A stretch of DNA of 64,000 nt from Vibrio sp. HI00D65 (GTDB lineage: Bacteria; Pseudomonadota; Gammaproteobacteria; Enterobacterales; Vibrionaceae): contig NZ_LWEH01000123.1 in NCBI RefSeq assembly GCF_001635455.1, forward strand, positions 186,001 through 250,000, read 5' to 3'. The notes beneath the pieces are model-generated. The model saw nothing but the letters and a program-made list of their open reading frames with translations. It made no database searches and was not told the origin of the DNA. Shown piece after piece: positions 37,174 to 47,005 of the stretch. The translations under genes and the position numbers were made by a program. The number at the start of each line of letters is the position of its first letter. The first letter of the stretch is position 1.

Positions 37174-39753
37174 ATGACGCAGACAACATCACCGTCTCCA
37201 GATGTGCAAGAAATGGTGGCACAATCAGACACTGGTGCGCGTAGCCCTCGCGGTATCCAAGGCCGTATTTTATGGTTTGTGCCTCTATGTTGGTCACTGT
37301 TCCAACTTTGGTATGCATCTCCGCTGCCGTTCATTTTTAACTTCGGGATTTTAAACGACACCGAAGCTCGAGCAATTCACCTTACCTTTGCTATTTTCCT
37401 TGCTTTTACCGCTTATCCAGCAATGAAGAACTCGCCACGGGACTACATCCCAGCAGTCGACTGGATATTAGCGCTTGCAGGTAGTTTTTCAGCTTCTTAT
37501 ATCTATATTTTCTATACAGAACTTGCTGGCCGCTCAGGTGCGCCAACAACATTCGATATCGTTGCTGCTGTATTTGGTATGGTTCTACTGCTTGAAGCAA
37601 CACGACGCGCTTTAGGTCCACCTCTTATGGTTGTGGCAGCAGTGTTCCTACTTTACACCTTTGGTGGTCCACACATGCCAGACGTTATCGCCCACAAAGG
37701 TGCGAGCCTGAACAAGGCAATGTCGCACTTGTGGCTAACAACAGAAGGTGTATTCGGTGTCGCTCTGGGTGTTTCAACGTCATTCGTCTTCTTGTTTGTA
37801 TTGTTTGGTGCAATGCTTGAACGTGCGGGTGCTGGAGCCTACTTCATCAAAGTCGCATTCTCACTGCTTGGTCACATGAAAGGCGGCCCTGCGAAAGCAG
37901 CTGTTGTAGCATCTGGTTTATCTGGACTTGTTTCCGGCTCTTCGATTGCTAACGTAGTAACCACTGGTACCTTCACTATTCCACTGATGAAGCGTGTTGG
38001 CTTCCCCGGTACAAAAGCAGGCGCGGTAGAGGTTGCGGCTTCAACCAATGGTCAACTTACACCACCAATCATGGGGGCTGCGGCATTCCTGATGGTGGAA
38101 TATGTAGGTATCTCATATGTCGAAGTAATCAAAGCTGCTCTATTGCCAGCTCTGATCTCTTACGTCGCTCTGATTTACATTGTTCATTTAGAAGCATGTA
38201 AAGCCGGTATGACTGGCTTACCTCGTCGTCACACACCAACTATTGTACAAAGCCTACTCTCTTTCACTGGGACTGTTTTAGGTCTATGTGTTATCAGTGC
38301 CGCGGTTTACTACGGTGTGGGTTGGACGAAAGATGTATTTGGCGAAGCAGCAACACCAATCGTTACTGTGGCTCTGCTGATCGCTTATGTTGCTCTTGTT
38401 CGTGTTTCTGCTAAATACTCAGCTGAAGGTGGTATGGAGATTGATGCGGATCTAAAAGAAGTTCCGGATCCAGGTCCAACGATTAAATCAGGTTTACACT
38501 TCCTGCTGCCTATCGTAGTGCTAGTTTGGTGTCTGACGGTTGAACGTTTCTCACCTGGCTTATCTGCATTCTGGGCAACAGTGTTCATGATCTTTATCTT
38601 GATCACCCAGCGTCCTTTGATGACTCTGATGAACAAAACAAACGATCTTGCAGAACAAACCAAAGCTGGTTTCGTTGATCTGGCTGAAAGCTTGGTGTCA
38701 GGTGCACGTAACATGATCGGTATCGGTGTGGCGACTGCAGCTGCTGGTACTGTTGTTGGGGTAGTAACGCTAACGGGCATCGGTCTTGTAATGACTGACT
38801 TCGTTGAGTTTATCTCAGGTGGTAGCATCATCCTTATGCTGCTCTTCACTGCGGTAATCAGCTTGATCTTGGGTATGGGCTTACCGACTACAGCAAACTA
38901 CATCGTTGTATCGACACTGATGGCACCTGTAATTGTGACCCTAGGTGCAGCACACGGTCTTATCATTCCACTGATTGCAGTGCACTTATTCGTGTTCTAC
39001 TTCGGTATTCTTGCCGATGATACACCTCCGGTAGGTCTAGCAGCGTTTGCAGCAGCGGCAATTGCGAAATCAGATCCAATTCGTACTGGTATCCAAGGCT
39101 TCACCTACGATATCCGTACCGCAATCTTGCCGTTCATGTTCATCTTTAATACCCAACTACTACTGATGGGCATTGATTCTTGGTGGCACTTAGCACTGAC
39201 TATCTTCTCATCTGTGACGGCGGTACTTATCTTCGCAGCTGCAACACAAGGTTGGTGGTTCACTAAGAACAAGTGGTGGGAAACAGTGCTGCTTATTGCA
39301 TTAACCTTCACTTTCTTCCGCCCTGGCTTCTGGTGGGACATGATTTACCCAGAGAAAGTTCTTTCACCTGGAGTTGAGATTGCTCAAATCACGGAAAAGC
39401 TGGATGTGGGACAATCACTTGAACTTAGAGTGGGTGGTGAAAACTTAGAAGGTGACTATTCTGAAAAGACAGTTCGCCTGCCGTTTGAAGATTCTGCGAC
39501 CTCAAGTGAAGATCGCATAGCCTCTATGGGTCTAATGCTGACTGAATCAGAAGGCAAGATGATTGTTGATATGGTTGAGTTCGGTAGCCCTGCAGAAGCG
39601 GCTGGTATTGATTTCGATTGGGAAATCAAATCCGTTATCCAAGATGCAGATCGACCAATGAAAGAGTGGGTATTCTTACCAGCTCTGATCATTTTGATTG
39701 GTTTAGCTATGAATCAAAGAAGACGTGCTCGTAAGGATGAGATTAGCGCGTAA
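37174..39753 (+). CDS. TAXI-TRAP transporter fused permease
   Basis: This is an 859-aa membrane protein in which the small (DctQ-like) and large (DctM-like) TRAP subunits are fused, as is typical for TAXI systems. The membrane part covers about residues 30-705, with conserved segments such as SGLVSGSSIANVVTTGTFTIPLMKR and GMGLPTTANYIVVSTLMAPV. A soluble C-terminal region (about 725-835, DUF3394-like) contains a PDZ-like stretch, MVEFGSPAEAAGID. A last membrane helix closes the protein. It works with the receptor at 35951. Confidence 0.93.
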   Translation: MTQTTSPSPDVQEMVAQSDTGARSPRGIQGRILWFVPLCWSLFQLWYASPLPFIFNFGILNDTEARAIHLTFAIFLAFTAYPAMKNSPRDYIPAVDWILALAGSFSASYIYIFYTELAGRSGAPTTFDIVAAVFGMVLLLEATRRALGPPLMVVAAVFLLYTFGGPHMPDVIAHKGASLNKAMSHLWLTTEGVFGVALGVSTSFVFLFVLFGAMLERAGAGAYFIKVAFSLLGHMKGGPAKAAVVASGLSGLVSGSSIANVVTTGTFTIPLMKRVGFPGTKAGAVEVAASTNGQLTPPIMGAAAFLMVEYVGISYVEVIKAALLPALISYVALIYIVHLEACKAGMTGLPRRHTPTIVQSLLSFTGTVLGLCVISAAVYYGVGWTKDVFGEAATPIVTVALLIAYVALVRVSAKYSAEGGMEIDADLKEVPDPGPTIKSGLHFLLPIVVLVWCLTVERFSPGLSAFWATVFMIFILITQRPLMTLMNKTNDLAEQTKAGFVDLAESLVSGARNMIGIGVATAAAGTVVGVVTLTGIGLVMTDFVEFISGGSIILMLLFTAVISLILGMGLPTTANYIVVSTLMAPVIVTLGAAHGLIIPLIAVHLFVFYFGILADDTPPVGLAAFAAAAIAKSDPIRTGIQGFTYDIRTAILPFMFIFNTQLLLMGIDSWWHLALTIFSSVTAVLIFAAATQGWWFTKNKWWETVLLIALTFTFFRPGFWWDMIYPEKVLSPGVEIAQITEKLDVGQSLELRVGGENLEGDYSEKTVRLPFEDSATSSEDRIASMGLMLTESEGKMIVDMVEFGSPAEAAGIDFDWEIKSVIQDADRPMKEWVFLPALIILIGLAMNQRRRARKDEISA

Positions 39754-39812
39754 TGGATAAGGCTGAGTAGTGCTTAGCGCTATTTGGCTTTATTACATGG
39801 AAAGGATAATTA

Positions 39813-39838
39813 CAGTGCTAAGTGACTACTTAGCACTG
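39813..39838 (+). other. Intercistronic hairpin between permease and Usp genes
   Basis: CAGTGCTAAGT pairs perfectly with ACTTAGCACTG over the loop GACT. It is not followed by T, so it does not look like a terminator; it may be a processing or stabilising element. The Usp ATG follows 20 bases later. Confidence 0.6.
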
Positions 39839-39857
39839 AGTAAAAAGAGACGAATAC

Positions 39858-40295
39858 ATGTATAAACAAATCCTTGTTCCTGTTGATCTTAATGACAAAG
39901 GCTTTTCTGATAAGGCAGTCGAACTGGCGGTATGGCACGCAAAACACAGCAATGCTGAAATACACATTCTGAACGTACTACCGGGCATTCACATGTCGAT
40001 GGTGGCGTCTTACTTCCCGAAAGATGCAGCGAACCAAATGAAGCTGGATGTTAAAAATCAGCTTAAAGAGTTCGCCGACAAACACATCGACGATGAAGTG
40101 GTTTACAAGGTTCATGTTGCTGAGGGTAAAACCTACGCGACGATTCTTGATTTCGCAGAAAAGCTTGGCGCTGACCTTATCGTAATGCCTAGCCATAAGC
40201 GTTCAAAAATCGACAAAGTGGTACTTGGCTCGGTTGCAAGTAAAGTAGTACAGAACTCACCAATCAATGTATTGGTGGTTAAACCGCAAGGTTAA
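39858..40295 (+). CDS. Universal stress protein, TRAP-associated
   Basis: This is a UspA-family protein of 145 aa. It starts with YKQILVPVDLNDKG and ends with VVLGSVASKVVQNSPINVLVVKP. The usual ATP-binding G-2X-G-9X-G(S/T) motif keeps only the last GS (124-125); the two leading glycines are P111 and K114. Usp genes next to TRAP transporters are known; TeaD of the Halomonas TeaABC system is one that moderates transporter activity, and this gene may play a similar part (inference). It is the third gene of the set and has a terminator after it. Confidence 0.88.
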   Translation: MYKQILVPVDLNDKGFSDKAVELAVWHAKHSNAEIHILNVLPGIHMSMVASYFPKDAANQMKLDVKNQLKEFADKHIDDEVVYKVHVAEGKTYATILDFAEKLGADLIVMPSHKRSKIDKVVLGSVASKVVQNSPINVLVVKPQG

Positions 40296-40318
40296 GTCAT
40301 TTAATCGGCACACAATCT

Positions 40319-40348
40319 AAAAAGGTTGACCTACAAGCCAACCTTTTT
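40319..40348. terminator. Terminator after the TRAP/Usp set
   Basis: AAAAAGGTTG at 40319-40328 pairs with CAACCTTTTT at 40339-40348. It sits between convergent genes and could serve both. Confidence 0.82.
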
Positions 40349-40378
40349 GTTTTTAACTCATGCTACATAGCTTTAAAG

Positions 40379-41341
40379 TTAATTCACTATGTTTTGTGGA
40401 CGACCCGCGATAAAGCCATCAATGGTATCCATTAAGATATCAGACAGTTTTTGAATCGAGCTGTCGCTACCCCACGCCACATGTGGAGTGAGTAATAAGT
40501 TCGGTAAGTGGCTATTAGCCAACAGTGGATTTGAGTTGTCAGCAGGCTCTTGAGCGAACACATCTATACCCGCTCCAACGATTTGATTATTCTTCAGAGC
40601 TTCAACTAGGGCCTGTTCATCTACTAGACCTCCACGTCCGGTATTGATTAGTACCGCGCTCGTTTTCATCATATTCAGCTCTCGCTCTGAAATCAGATTT
40701 TGGGTCGCATCAGTCAAAGGGCAATGCAGGCTGATCGCATCCGCTTGCTGTAATACCGTATCAAAAGGCAGATACCCTTCTCGACAAGAATCTGCTCCTT
40801 TTCGCTCGGCAAACATCACCTTCATACCAATTGCTTTAGCTAACATTGCGGTGGCTTGGCCTAAGCTGCCACTGCCCATTAAACCCAATGTACTGCCAGC
40901 CACATCTTGAATCGGATGAGTAAAGAAGCAGAACTGCTTGTCCTTTTGCCACTCGCCCGCCTCAATATCTTTATGATAACCAACAAGGTTTCGTTTAAGT
41001 GCAAACAGCATTGCGATGACATGTTCAGGAACCGATTGAGTTGCGTAGCCTTGCACGTTTGTCACTGCAATGTTTTTAGATTTGCAGTATTCCACATCGA
41101 CATTATTGACACCGGTCGCTGAAACCGCGATCAACTTGAGTTTTTTCGCACAAGCGAGATTCGACTCATTGAGCACTACCTTGTTAGTGATCACCACATC
41201 AGCTCCTTCAACTCGCTCCGATACTTGCTCAGGAGCTGTGAAATCATACTCTACCCATTCATGCTCAAAGCTAAAAGGCTTTAAATGAATTTGAGATGGG
41301 ATAGTCGCTCTATCGAGAAACACAACTTTCAGCGTTGGCAT
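40379..41341 (-). CDS. D-2-hydroxyacid dehydrogenase, NAD-dependent
   Basis: The 320-aa protein belongs to the D-isomer 2-hydroxyacid dehydrogenase family. It has a Rossmann loop (LGLMGSGSLGQATAMLA, about 150-166) and the catalytic Arg in INTGRGGLVDEQAL, Glu in GIDVFAQEPAD and His in LLTPHVAWGSDSS. The NAD-binding loop continues into FAERKGADSC, which bears Arg and Lys near the ribose and may favour NADP. Closest by motif to glycerate dehydrogenase/hydroxypyruvate reductase, but the substrate cannot be fixed from sequence. AAGGAAG precedes the ATG. It lies 36 bases after rluA on the same strand. Confidence 0.85.
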   Translation of the reverse strand: MPTLKVVFLDRATIPSQIHLKPFSFEHEWVEYDFTAPEQVSERVEGADVVITNKVVLNESNLACAKKLKLIAVSATGVNNVDVEYCKSKNIAVTNVQGYATQSVPEHVIAMLFALKRNLVGYHKDIEAGEWQKDKQFCFFTHPIQDVAGSTLGLMGSGSLGQATAMLAKAIGMKVMFAERKGADSCREGYLPFDTVLQQADAISLHCPLTDATQNLISERELNMMKTSAVLINTGRGGLVDEQALVEALKNNQIVGAGIDVFAQEPADNSNPLLANSHLPNLLLTPHVAWGSDSSIQKLSDILMDTIDGFIAGRPQNIVN

Positions 41342-41377
41342 TCTTCTTCCTTGGTTAGATCTATGAATCAGTCCATT

Positions 41378-42112
41378 CTAAGCTTTTAGCTTACTGTAGT
41401 CTGGAAGCTCAAGCGCAATTTCAAAGTGCTGTTCGATTTGTGGGGATGCTTGAGGATAAAAGTCACAGGGAACAAAGGCTTTAAACAACTGATTATTAGC
41501 TGGATGATAAAAGCTCAGCTCACACGCATGCAAAGCCAGCCTATCACTATATTCAAATGCTTCTGGTGTTGCGTAAAACTCATCGCCCACAATCGGTGCA
41601 CCTATTTCCATGCAATGTACTCTCAATTGGTGAGAACGCCCGGTAATTGGCAGTAACTTAAGTAAAGTCGTTTGGAGTTCTTGCTGTTCTACCACATAAC
41701 GAGTCTGTGATGGTTTGCCGTCTTCAAAACAGACTTTCTGCTTAGGGCGATTTGGCCAATCACAGATGAGTGGCAGATCGATCAATCCTGCTTTTTGTTC
41801 AACCGCTCCCCATACACGTGCGTAATACAGTTTGTGTGTCAGGCGGTATTGGAACTGCTTCTTCAAGTGACGCTCTGCCTGCTTATGCTTAGCCAACAAC
41901 ATCAAGCCTGAGGTCGACATATCCAAGCGGTGAACTACTTGAATATCAGCGAACTCATCTACCAAACGACTCCACATACTGTCGTAATGCTCTGGCAACC
42001 TACCCGGTACTGAAAGTAAGCCCGCAGGCTTATTCACCACCAGAATGTCACCATCTTGATAAATAATATCAATCCAAGGTTCGCGTGGTGGTGTGTACTG
42101 CTCTAGCGCCAT
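41378..42112 (-). CDS. rluA: Pseudouridine synthase RluA
   Basis: RluA modifies U746 of 23S rRNA and U32 of some tRNAs. The 244-aa protein contains the catalytic Asp in VHRLDMSTSGLML and the nearly invariant RluA segments NKPAGLLSVPGRL and LPLICDWPNRPKQKVCFE, then ITGRSHQLRVH. It is a little longer than E. coli RluA (219 aa), with the extra residues at the C terminus. In E. coli rluA is next to rapA; here an NRAMP-like gene lies between them. Confidence 0.93.
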   Translation of the reverse strand: MALEQYTPPREPWIDIIYQDGDILVVNKPAGLLSVPGRLPEHYDSMWSRLVDEFADIQVVHRLDMSTSGLMLLAKHKQAERHLKKQFQYRLTHKLYYARVWGAVEQKAGLIDLPLICDWPNRPKQKVCFEDGKPSQTRYVVEQQELQTTLLKLLPITGRSHQLRVHCMEIGAPIVGDEFYATPEAFEYSDRLALHACELSFYHPANNQLFKAFVPCDFYPQASPQIEQHFEIALELPDYSKLKA

Positions 42113-42268
42113 TAAAGCCTCTTATTTACTAGTGAACAAATAATTTACAATTAATTCGTTTATTAATAAATACAATTTTTAAATGTTTTTGTACATAAAA
42201 GTTGACGATTTTACAAAGCATGGTATTGATAGGGTAACGGAAAATAACAAGTCAAAATCAAAGGAACA

Positions 42269-43543
42269 ATGATGGACAGTACGGTTAAAACAACCACAAC
42301 AAAAACCTCAGCTCCCCTATCCAGTTTAATTAAGTCTCTTGGCCCAGGTATCATGATGGCCGCTGCTGCTGTCGGCGGTTCACACTTAGTCGCCTCAACC
42401 AAAGCTGGAGCCATCTATGGTTGGCAACTGGCAGCTCTAATCATCCTAGTAAACCTATTCAAGTACCCTTTCTTTCGTGCCGGCATTCAGTACACGCTTG
42501 GTACAGGACAAAGCTTGGTTGAGGGCTACTCAAACCTAGGTCGCCTTTACCTAGTGACCTTTTCGGTACTAAGTGCTATTTCAGCCGTCGTAAACACAGC
42601 CGCACTACTGCTGTTTAGTGCGAGCTTACTTAACTACTTCATTCCTTTTGAGCTAGCAACCAGTACGCTTTGTATGATCGTACTCGCGACCTGCTTGATC
42701 ATCTTATTTGCAGGGCATTACCGTGCTCTGGACACCCTTTCAAAAGCAATCATGGCGATCCTAACGATCACTACTCTGGCCGCCGTCGCAATCGCTATTG
42801 GCTCACCTGTCGAACCGGATGCTGCTTTTGTCCCTCCATCACCTTGGTCATTGGCTGCTATTGGTTTTATCGTGGTGACCATGGGTTGGATGCCTGCCCC
42901 TATCGAGATTTCAAGCATCACCTCTATGTGGCTAAAAAGCCAAAAAGAGAAGCAAGAAGTCACAGCTCAATCTGCCTTATTCGATTTCAACGTCGGCTAT
43001 ATTGGTACTGCACTGCTTGCTTTAGTATTTGTCGCTTTGGGGGCTCTCGTACTTCACGGTTCAGGCGTGGAGCTGTCTCGCTCTGGTATGGGCTTTACTC
43101 ACCAGCTAGTTGGTATTTACGCGTCGACGATTGGTGAATGGTCGCGTCCACTAATTGCTATCATTGCTTTCTTCTGTATCTTTGGCAGCACGATTACGGT
43201 TATCGACGGCTACTCTCGCGTGCTTGCGGAATCACAACGTCTGTTACTCAATAAAGAGTCAAGCCCACGCATGCTGCAAGGTTGGATCATCATTGTTTCT
43301 ATCATAGCACTCGCGATTGTGGTGTTCTTTAGCGCGGCATTAATGCCAATGCTCGATTTTGCAATGGTACTTGCTTTCGCAACGACGCCATTCTTCGCTC
43401 TGCTTAACTTCATCTTGGTGAACAAAGCTAAGCTTCCAGAAGCGCTAGCCATCGGTAGTAAACTTAAATGGTTGTCTGTCGCAGGTCTAGTTTACTTATT
43501 TGGTTTCTTAGCCGTATTTGTTTGGTGGAAATGGTTAATGTAA
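42269..43543 (+). CDS. NRAMP-like membrane transporter with altered metal site
   Basis: The 424-aa protein has about eleven membrane helices and the overall NRAMP/MntH pattern. A GPG motif (residues 25-27) starts helix 1, followed by KAGAIYGWQL. The metal-coordinating DPGN of helix 1 is replaced by GGSH (36-39). The helix-6 motif MPH becomes MPAP (208-211), keeping the Met and Pro but losing the His. It is thus a divergent member, and manganese or iron transport should not be assumed; other ions or organic substrates are possible. The start could equally be the second ATG at 42272. It sits between rluA and rapA, facing rapA. Confidence 0.82.
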   Translation: MMDSTVKTTTTKTSAPLSSLIKSLGPGIMMAAAAVGGSHLVASTKAGAIYGWQLAALIILVNLFKYPFFRAGIQYTLGTGQSLVEGYSNLGRLYLVTFSVLSAISAVVNTAALLLFSASLLNYFIPFELATSTLCMIVLATCLIILFAGHYRALDTLSKAIMAILTITTLAAVAIAIGSPVEPDAAFVPPSPWSLAAIGFIVVTMGWMPAPIEISSITSMWLKSQKEKQEVTAQSALFDFNVGYIGTALLALVFVALGALVLHGSGVELSRSGMGFTHQLVGIYASTIGEWSRPLIAIIAFFCIFGSTITVIDGYSRVLAESQRLLLNKESSPRMLQGWIIIVSIIALAIVVFFSAALMPMLDFAMVLAFATTPFFALLNFILVNKAKLPEALAIGSKLKWLSVAGLVYLFGFLAVFVWWKWLM

Positions 43544-43578
43544 CCCACCAATCACCACCATCTACAAACTCAAGATAA

Positions 43579-43609
43579 AAATAAGGCCTTCATGATGAAG
43601 GCCTTATTT
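43579..43609. terminator. Bidirectional terminator between the NRAMP-like gene and rapA
   Basis: AAATAAGGCCTTCA at 43579-43592 pairs perfectly with TGAAGGCCTTATTT at 43596-43609 around a 3-base loop, between convergent genes. Confidence 0.88.
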
Positions 43610-43631
43610 GTTGCTCGCAGACTAGCTAATA

Positions 43632-46541
43632 TTAATTGTGAGAAACCACAATCAGGCGTAGCGAGTCTAGCTGAACCTGAGCTTTGCTGATGTAGCCTGT
43701 CAGTTCGTTTATCTGAGCTTCGATCACTTCTAACTCTTCATCACGAATATTTGGGTTCACCGCTTTCAGTGCTTGTAGACGCTCTAGTTCACCGTTGAGG
43801 TTTGTCTGCATATCTCTTTGCGCTTGCTGACGCACTTCTTCAACTTTAGGAAGAACTTGTGCCTCACCCGCTTCGATTAGCTTGTGAATTTCGCCTTGTA
43901 CCGAGTTAACTAACTTACTTGCTAGGTGACGGTTCACTGGGCTTAACTGGCGGTTAAAGCTATCAAACTCAACCTGAGCAGATAGGTCGTTACCACGGCC
44001 ATCCATCATCAAACGAATCGGAGTCTTAGGTAAGAACTGGCTGATACCACTGCGTTTTGGTGCTTGTGCATCCACCAAGTAAACTAATTCAAGCAAGATA
44101 GTACCGACTGGTAGCGCTTTGTTCTTAAGTAGTGACACCGCAGAAGTACCAACGCCTTCGCTAAGTAGTAAATCAATACCACCCTGAATCATTGGGTGTT
44201 CCCAACTAATGAAGTTCATGTCTTCACGAGAAAGTGCGGTATCACGGTCGAATGTGATAGTTGCACCTTCATAAGGTAAGCCTGGGTAGCTTGGTACCAT
44301 CATGTGCTCGGACGGTGTTACTACTAGGGCATTTTCACCTTTGTCGTCTTGGTTCAATCCAATAGTGTCGAACAAGCTCAACGCAAAAGTAACTAGGTTA
44401 GTATCGCCATCGGTTGATGCGATCTTATCTGCGATCTCGTGCGCTTTATCACCGCCGTTTGAGTGCATCTCTAGCAGGCGATCTCGGCCTTTTTCTAGAT
44501 CCGCTTTTAGGCTTTGGTTTAGCTTAGCTGACTCTTCGATAACTTCATCAAGCTGTTCTGTGTTACCAGAAGCCAGCATTTCAATAAGCACATCTGAGAA
44601 CTTGTCGTAAACCATGCGACCAGTTGGGCACGTTTCTGCGAATGCATTCAGGCCTTCATCAAACCAACGCGCTAGTATTGCCTGTGATGTGCCTTTCAGA
44701 TAAGGAACATGAATATCGATATCACGCTGTTGACCAATACGATCTAAACGACCAATACGTTGCTCAAGCAAGTCTGGGTTGAATGGAAGGTCAAACATCA
44801 CTAATTGGTTAGCAAACTGGAAGTTACGACCCTCAGAGCCGATTTCACTACAGATAAGAACCTGAGCGCCGCCCTCTTCTTGAGCAAAATAAGCCGCCGC
44901 TTTATCACGCTCTAGAATCGACATGCCTTCGTGGAATACAGTTGCACGCACACCTTCACGCTCACGCAGTGCCTGTTCTAATTGAAGAGCAGTACTTGCA
45001 CGCGATGCGATCACCAGTATCTTTTCGCTACGCTTGTCTTGGATCTTTTCAATCAGCCAGTTAACACGCGAATCGAACTGCCACCAGCTTGAATCTTCAC
45101 CTTCAAACTCTTGGAAGATCTCTTCAGGGTAAAGCATCTTCATCGCACGAGCTTCTGGTGCCATCTTGCCACCGATCATGCCTGATACACGCATCGATGT
45201 GGTGTACTGCGTTGGAATGTCCATCGGCAGTAAGTTAACGTTACGCTTAGGGAAGCCTTTGATAGCGGCACGTGTGTTTCTAAATAGAACACGACCAGTA
45301 CCATGGCGATCCATAAGGTTATCAATCAGTTCTTGGCGAGCTAATGCTTGCTCTTCTTCGCTGCTATCACCTTCGATAACACGGAACAAAGGCTCAACAT
45401 CTTGTTCAGAAAGCAGCTCTGTAATCTGATTCTTCGCGCTGTCTTCAAGTTTCACGCCTGAGAATAGTGCGGTAACAGCATCAGCGACCGGTGCGTATTG
45501 ATCTTCTTCTTCAACAAACGCTTCGTAATCGTAGAAGCGGTCAGGATCCAATAGGCGCAGACGTGCAAAGTGACTCTCACGGCCCAGTTGCTCTGGAGTC
45601 GCAGTCAGTAAAAGCACGCCAGGAGTATTTTCTGCCAAGCCTTCTACCACTTGGTATTCACGGCTTGGTTTGTCCAGGCTCCACTCAAGGTGGTGCGCTT
45701 CATCGACAACCAATAGATCCCACTCACCTTCAAGTGCTTGCTCATAGCGCTTGCGGCTCTTACGTAAGAAATCTAACGAACACAGAACGTATTGCTGGGT
45801 ATCAAATGGGTTATCTGATTCTGCAAAGGCTTCAATACAACGCTCTTCATCAAAGATAGAAAAGTGCAGATTGAAACGGCGCATCATCTCAACTAACCAT
45901 TGGTGTTGTAGTGTTTCCGGTACCACGATCAGAATACGTTCAGCGCGGCCAGACAACACCTGTTGGTGAATGATCATACCCGCTTCGATGGTTTTACCTA
46001 GACCAACTTCATCAGCTAATAAAACACGTGGCGCATGACGACGCCCCACTTCATGAGCGATGTACAACTGGTGAGGTATTAGGCCTGCACGCATACCACA
46101 CAAGCCACGCATTGGGCTCTTGTGCTGTTGGTATTGATTGCTTAGAGCGCGGTAACGCAACACAAAATTATCCATACGGTCGATTTGACCTGCGTACAGT
46201 TTGTCTTGTGGCTTGTTAAAACGAATCTGATTGCTTAAGAAGATTTCACGCAGAGTCACTTCTGATTCTTGAGTATCTTCACGTGTACCTAGGTAGGTCA
46301 GTAGCCCTTTATCTTCGATTATTTCTTCGACAGATAGAGACCAACCTTCTTGGCATTCGATGACATCGCCTACATTAAATGTTACTCGGGTTACGGGAGC
46401 ATCCGTACGTGCATACACACGGTTTTCTTCTGATGCTGCAAACATTAGTGTCACTGTGCGAGCATCCATTGCTACAACGGTACCTAAACCTAAATCGCTC
46501 TCCGTATCGCTTATCCAGCGTTGCCCCAAAGCAAATGTCAT
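43632..46541 (-). CDS. rapA: RNA polymerase-associated ATPase RapA
   Basis: RapA is a Swi2/Snf2 ATPase that binds RNA polymerase and helps recycle it. The 969-aa protein has an N-terminal Tudor-like pair (about 1-105). The ATPase core has the P-loop DEVGLGKT at about 177-184 and the DEAH box in [11 protein letters not shown]. The helicase C lobe (about 490-640) contains [12 protein letters not shown], and a long C-terminal region follows. It matches E. coli RapA (968 aa) in length. GAGGTAG lies 6 bases before the ATG. Confidence 0.97.
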   Translation of the reverse strand: MTFALGQRWISDTESDLGLGTVVAMDARTVTLMFAASEENRVYARTDAPVTRVTFNVGDVIECQEGWSLSVEEIIEDKGLLTYLGTREDTQESEVTLREIFLSNQIRFNKPQDKLYAGQIDRMDNFVLRYRALSNQYQQHKSPMRGLCGMRAGLIPHQLYIAHEVGRRHAPRVLLADEVGLGKTIEAGMIIHQQVLSGRAERILIVVPETLQHQWLVEMMRRFNLHFSIFDEERCIEAFAESDNPFDTQQYVLCSLDFLRKSRKRYEQALEGEWDLLVVDEAHHLEWSLDKPSREYQVVEGLAENTPGVLLLTATPEQLGRESHFARLRLLDPDRFYDYEAFVEEEDQYAPVADAVTALFSGVKLEDSAKNQITELLSEQDVEPLFRVIEGDSSEEEQALARQELIDNLMDRHGTGRVLFRNTRAAIKGFPKRNVNLLPMDIPTQYTTSMRVSGMIGGKMAPEARAMKMLYPEEIFQEFEGEDSSWWQFDSRVNWLIEKIQDKRSEKILVIASRASTALQLEQALREREGVRATVFHEGMSILERDKAAAYFAQEEGGAQVLICSEIGSEGRNFQFANQLVMFDLPFNPDLLEQRIGRLDRIGQQRDIDIHVPYLKGTSQAILARWFDEGLNAFAETCPTGRMVYDKFSDVLIEMLASGNTEQLDEVIEESAKLNQSLKADLEKGRDRLLEMHSNGGDKAHEIADKIASTDGDTNLVTFALSLFDTIGLNQDDKGENALVVTPSEHMMVPSYPGLPYEGATITFDRDTALSREDMNFISWEHPMIQGGIDLLLSEGVGTSAVSLLKNKALPVGTILLELVYLVDAQAPKRSGISQFLPKTPIRLMMDGRGNDLSAQVEFDSFNRQLSPVNRHLASKLVNSVQGEIHKLIEAGEAQVLPKVEEVRQQAQRDMQTNLNGELERLQALKAVNPNIRDEELEVIEAQINELTGYISKAQVQLDSLRLIVVSHN

Positions 46542-47005
46542 GAATCGACTACCTCAATCTTATAGTTGGAATTTGGTCTTTTTAACTGATATTTGAAACA
46601 AGAACCTTACCGCTCTTGAACTAAAAATATAGCCAAAAATGCCTAGTTTGCAGCCACTTTTTAAGTGCGCTCTAGATAATAAATATCTCGAGAAAATGGT
46701 GCAGAAAAAGGTCGCTAATCTTACTCGATGCTGTGATTTAGGTCACGTCTAAAGGCGAGGATTTCATACTTTTTTTCGGTTTTCGCCAATGCAATCAAAC
46801 TGTCAAAAAAACATGGTTAACCTATTGCTAGTAGATTACTGGCATTAGTAAACATGCCATATTCACCGATCACAATATGGCAATATTTATCTCGTTGAAC
46901 TTTAGGTGAGCAGTTGACTATCACCAGAGTGAGAGACTAACCTTTAAGTGAGCTTAATCTACGTTCAATCGATGCAAAGCAAGCCGTACGCGGCAAGGAG
47001 ATGCT
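46542..47005. promoter_or_regulatory. rapA-phoH divergent control region
   Basis: No gene is visible in this 464-base gap, which holds the promoters of both flanking genes. The most definite signal is a CRP-like site at 46732-46747. I could not fix promoter boxes. Confidence 0.45.
46732..46747. promoter_or_regulatory. CRP-like site in the rapA-phoH region
   Basis: TGTGA, six bases, TCACG: nine of ten core matches to the CRP consensus TGTGA-N6-TCACA. It is 190 bases from rapA and 259 from the PhoH-family gene, so which gene it serves is open. Confidence 0.5.

Noticed and set aside
38385..38849. Open frame of 154 codons on the minus strand
   Set aside because: It is antisense to the TRAP permease and its composition is the shadow of membrane-helix codons.
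42670..43137. Open frame of 155 codons on the plus strand
   Set aside because: It overlaps the NRAMP-like gene in another frame and resembles no protein family.
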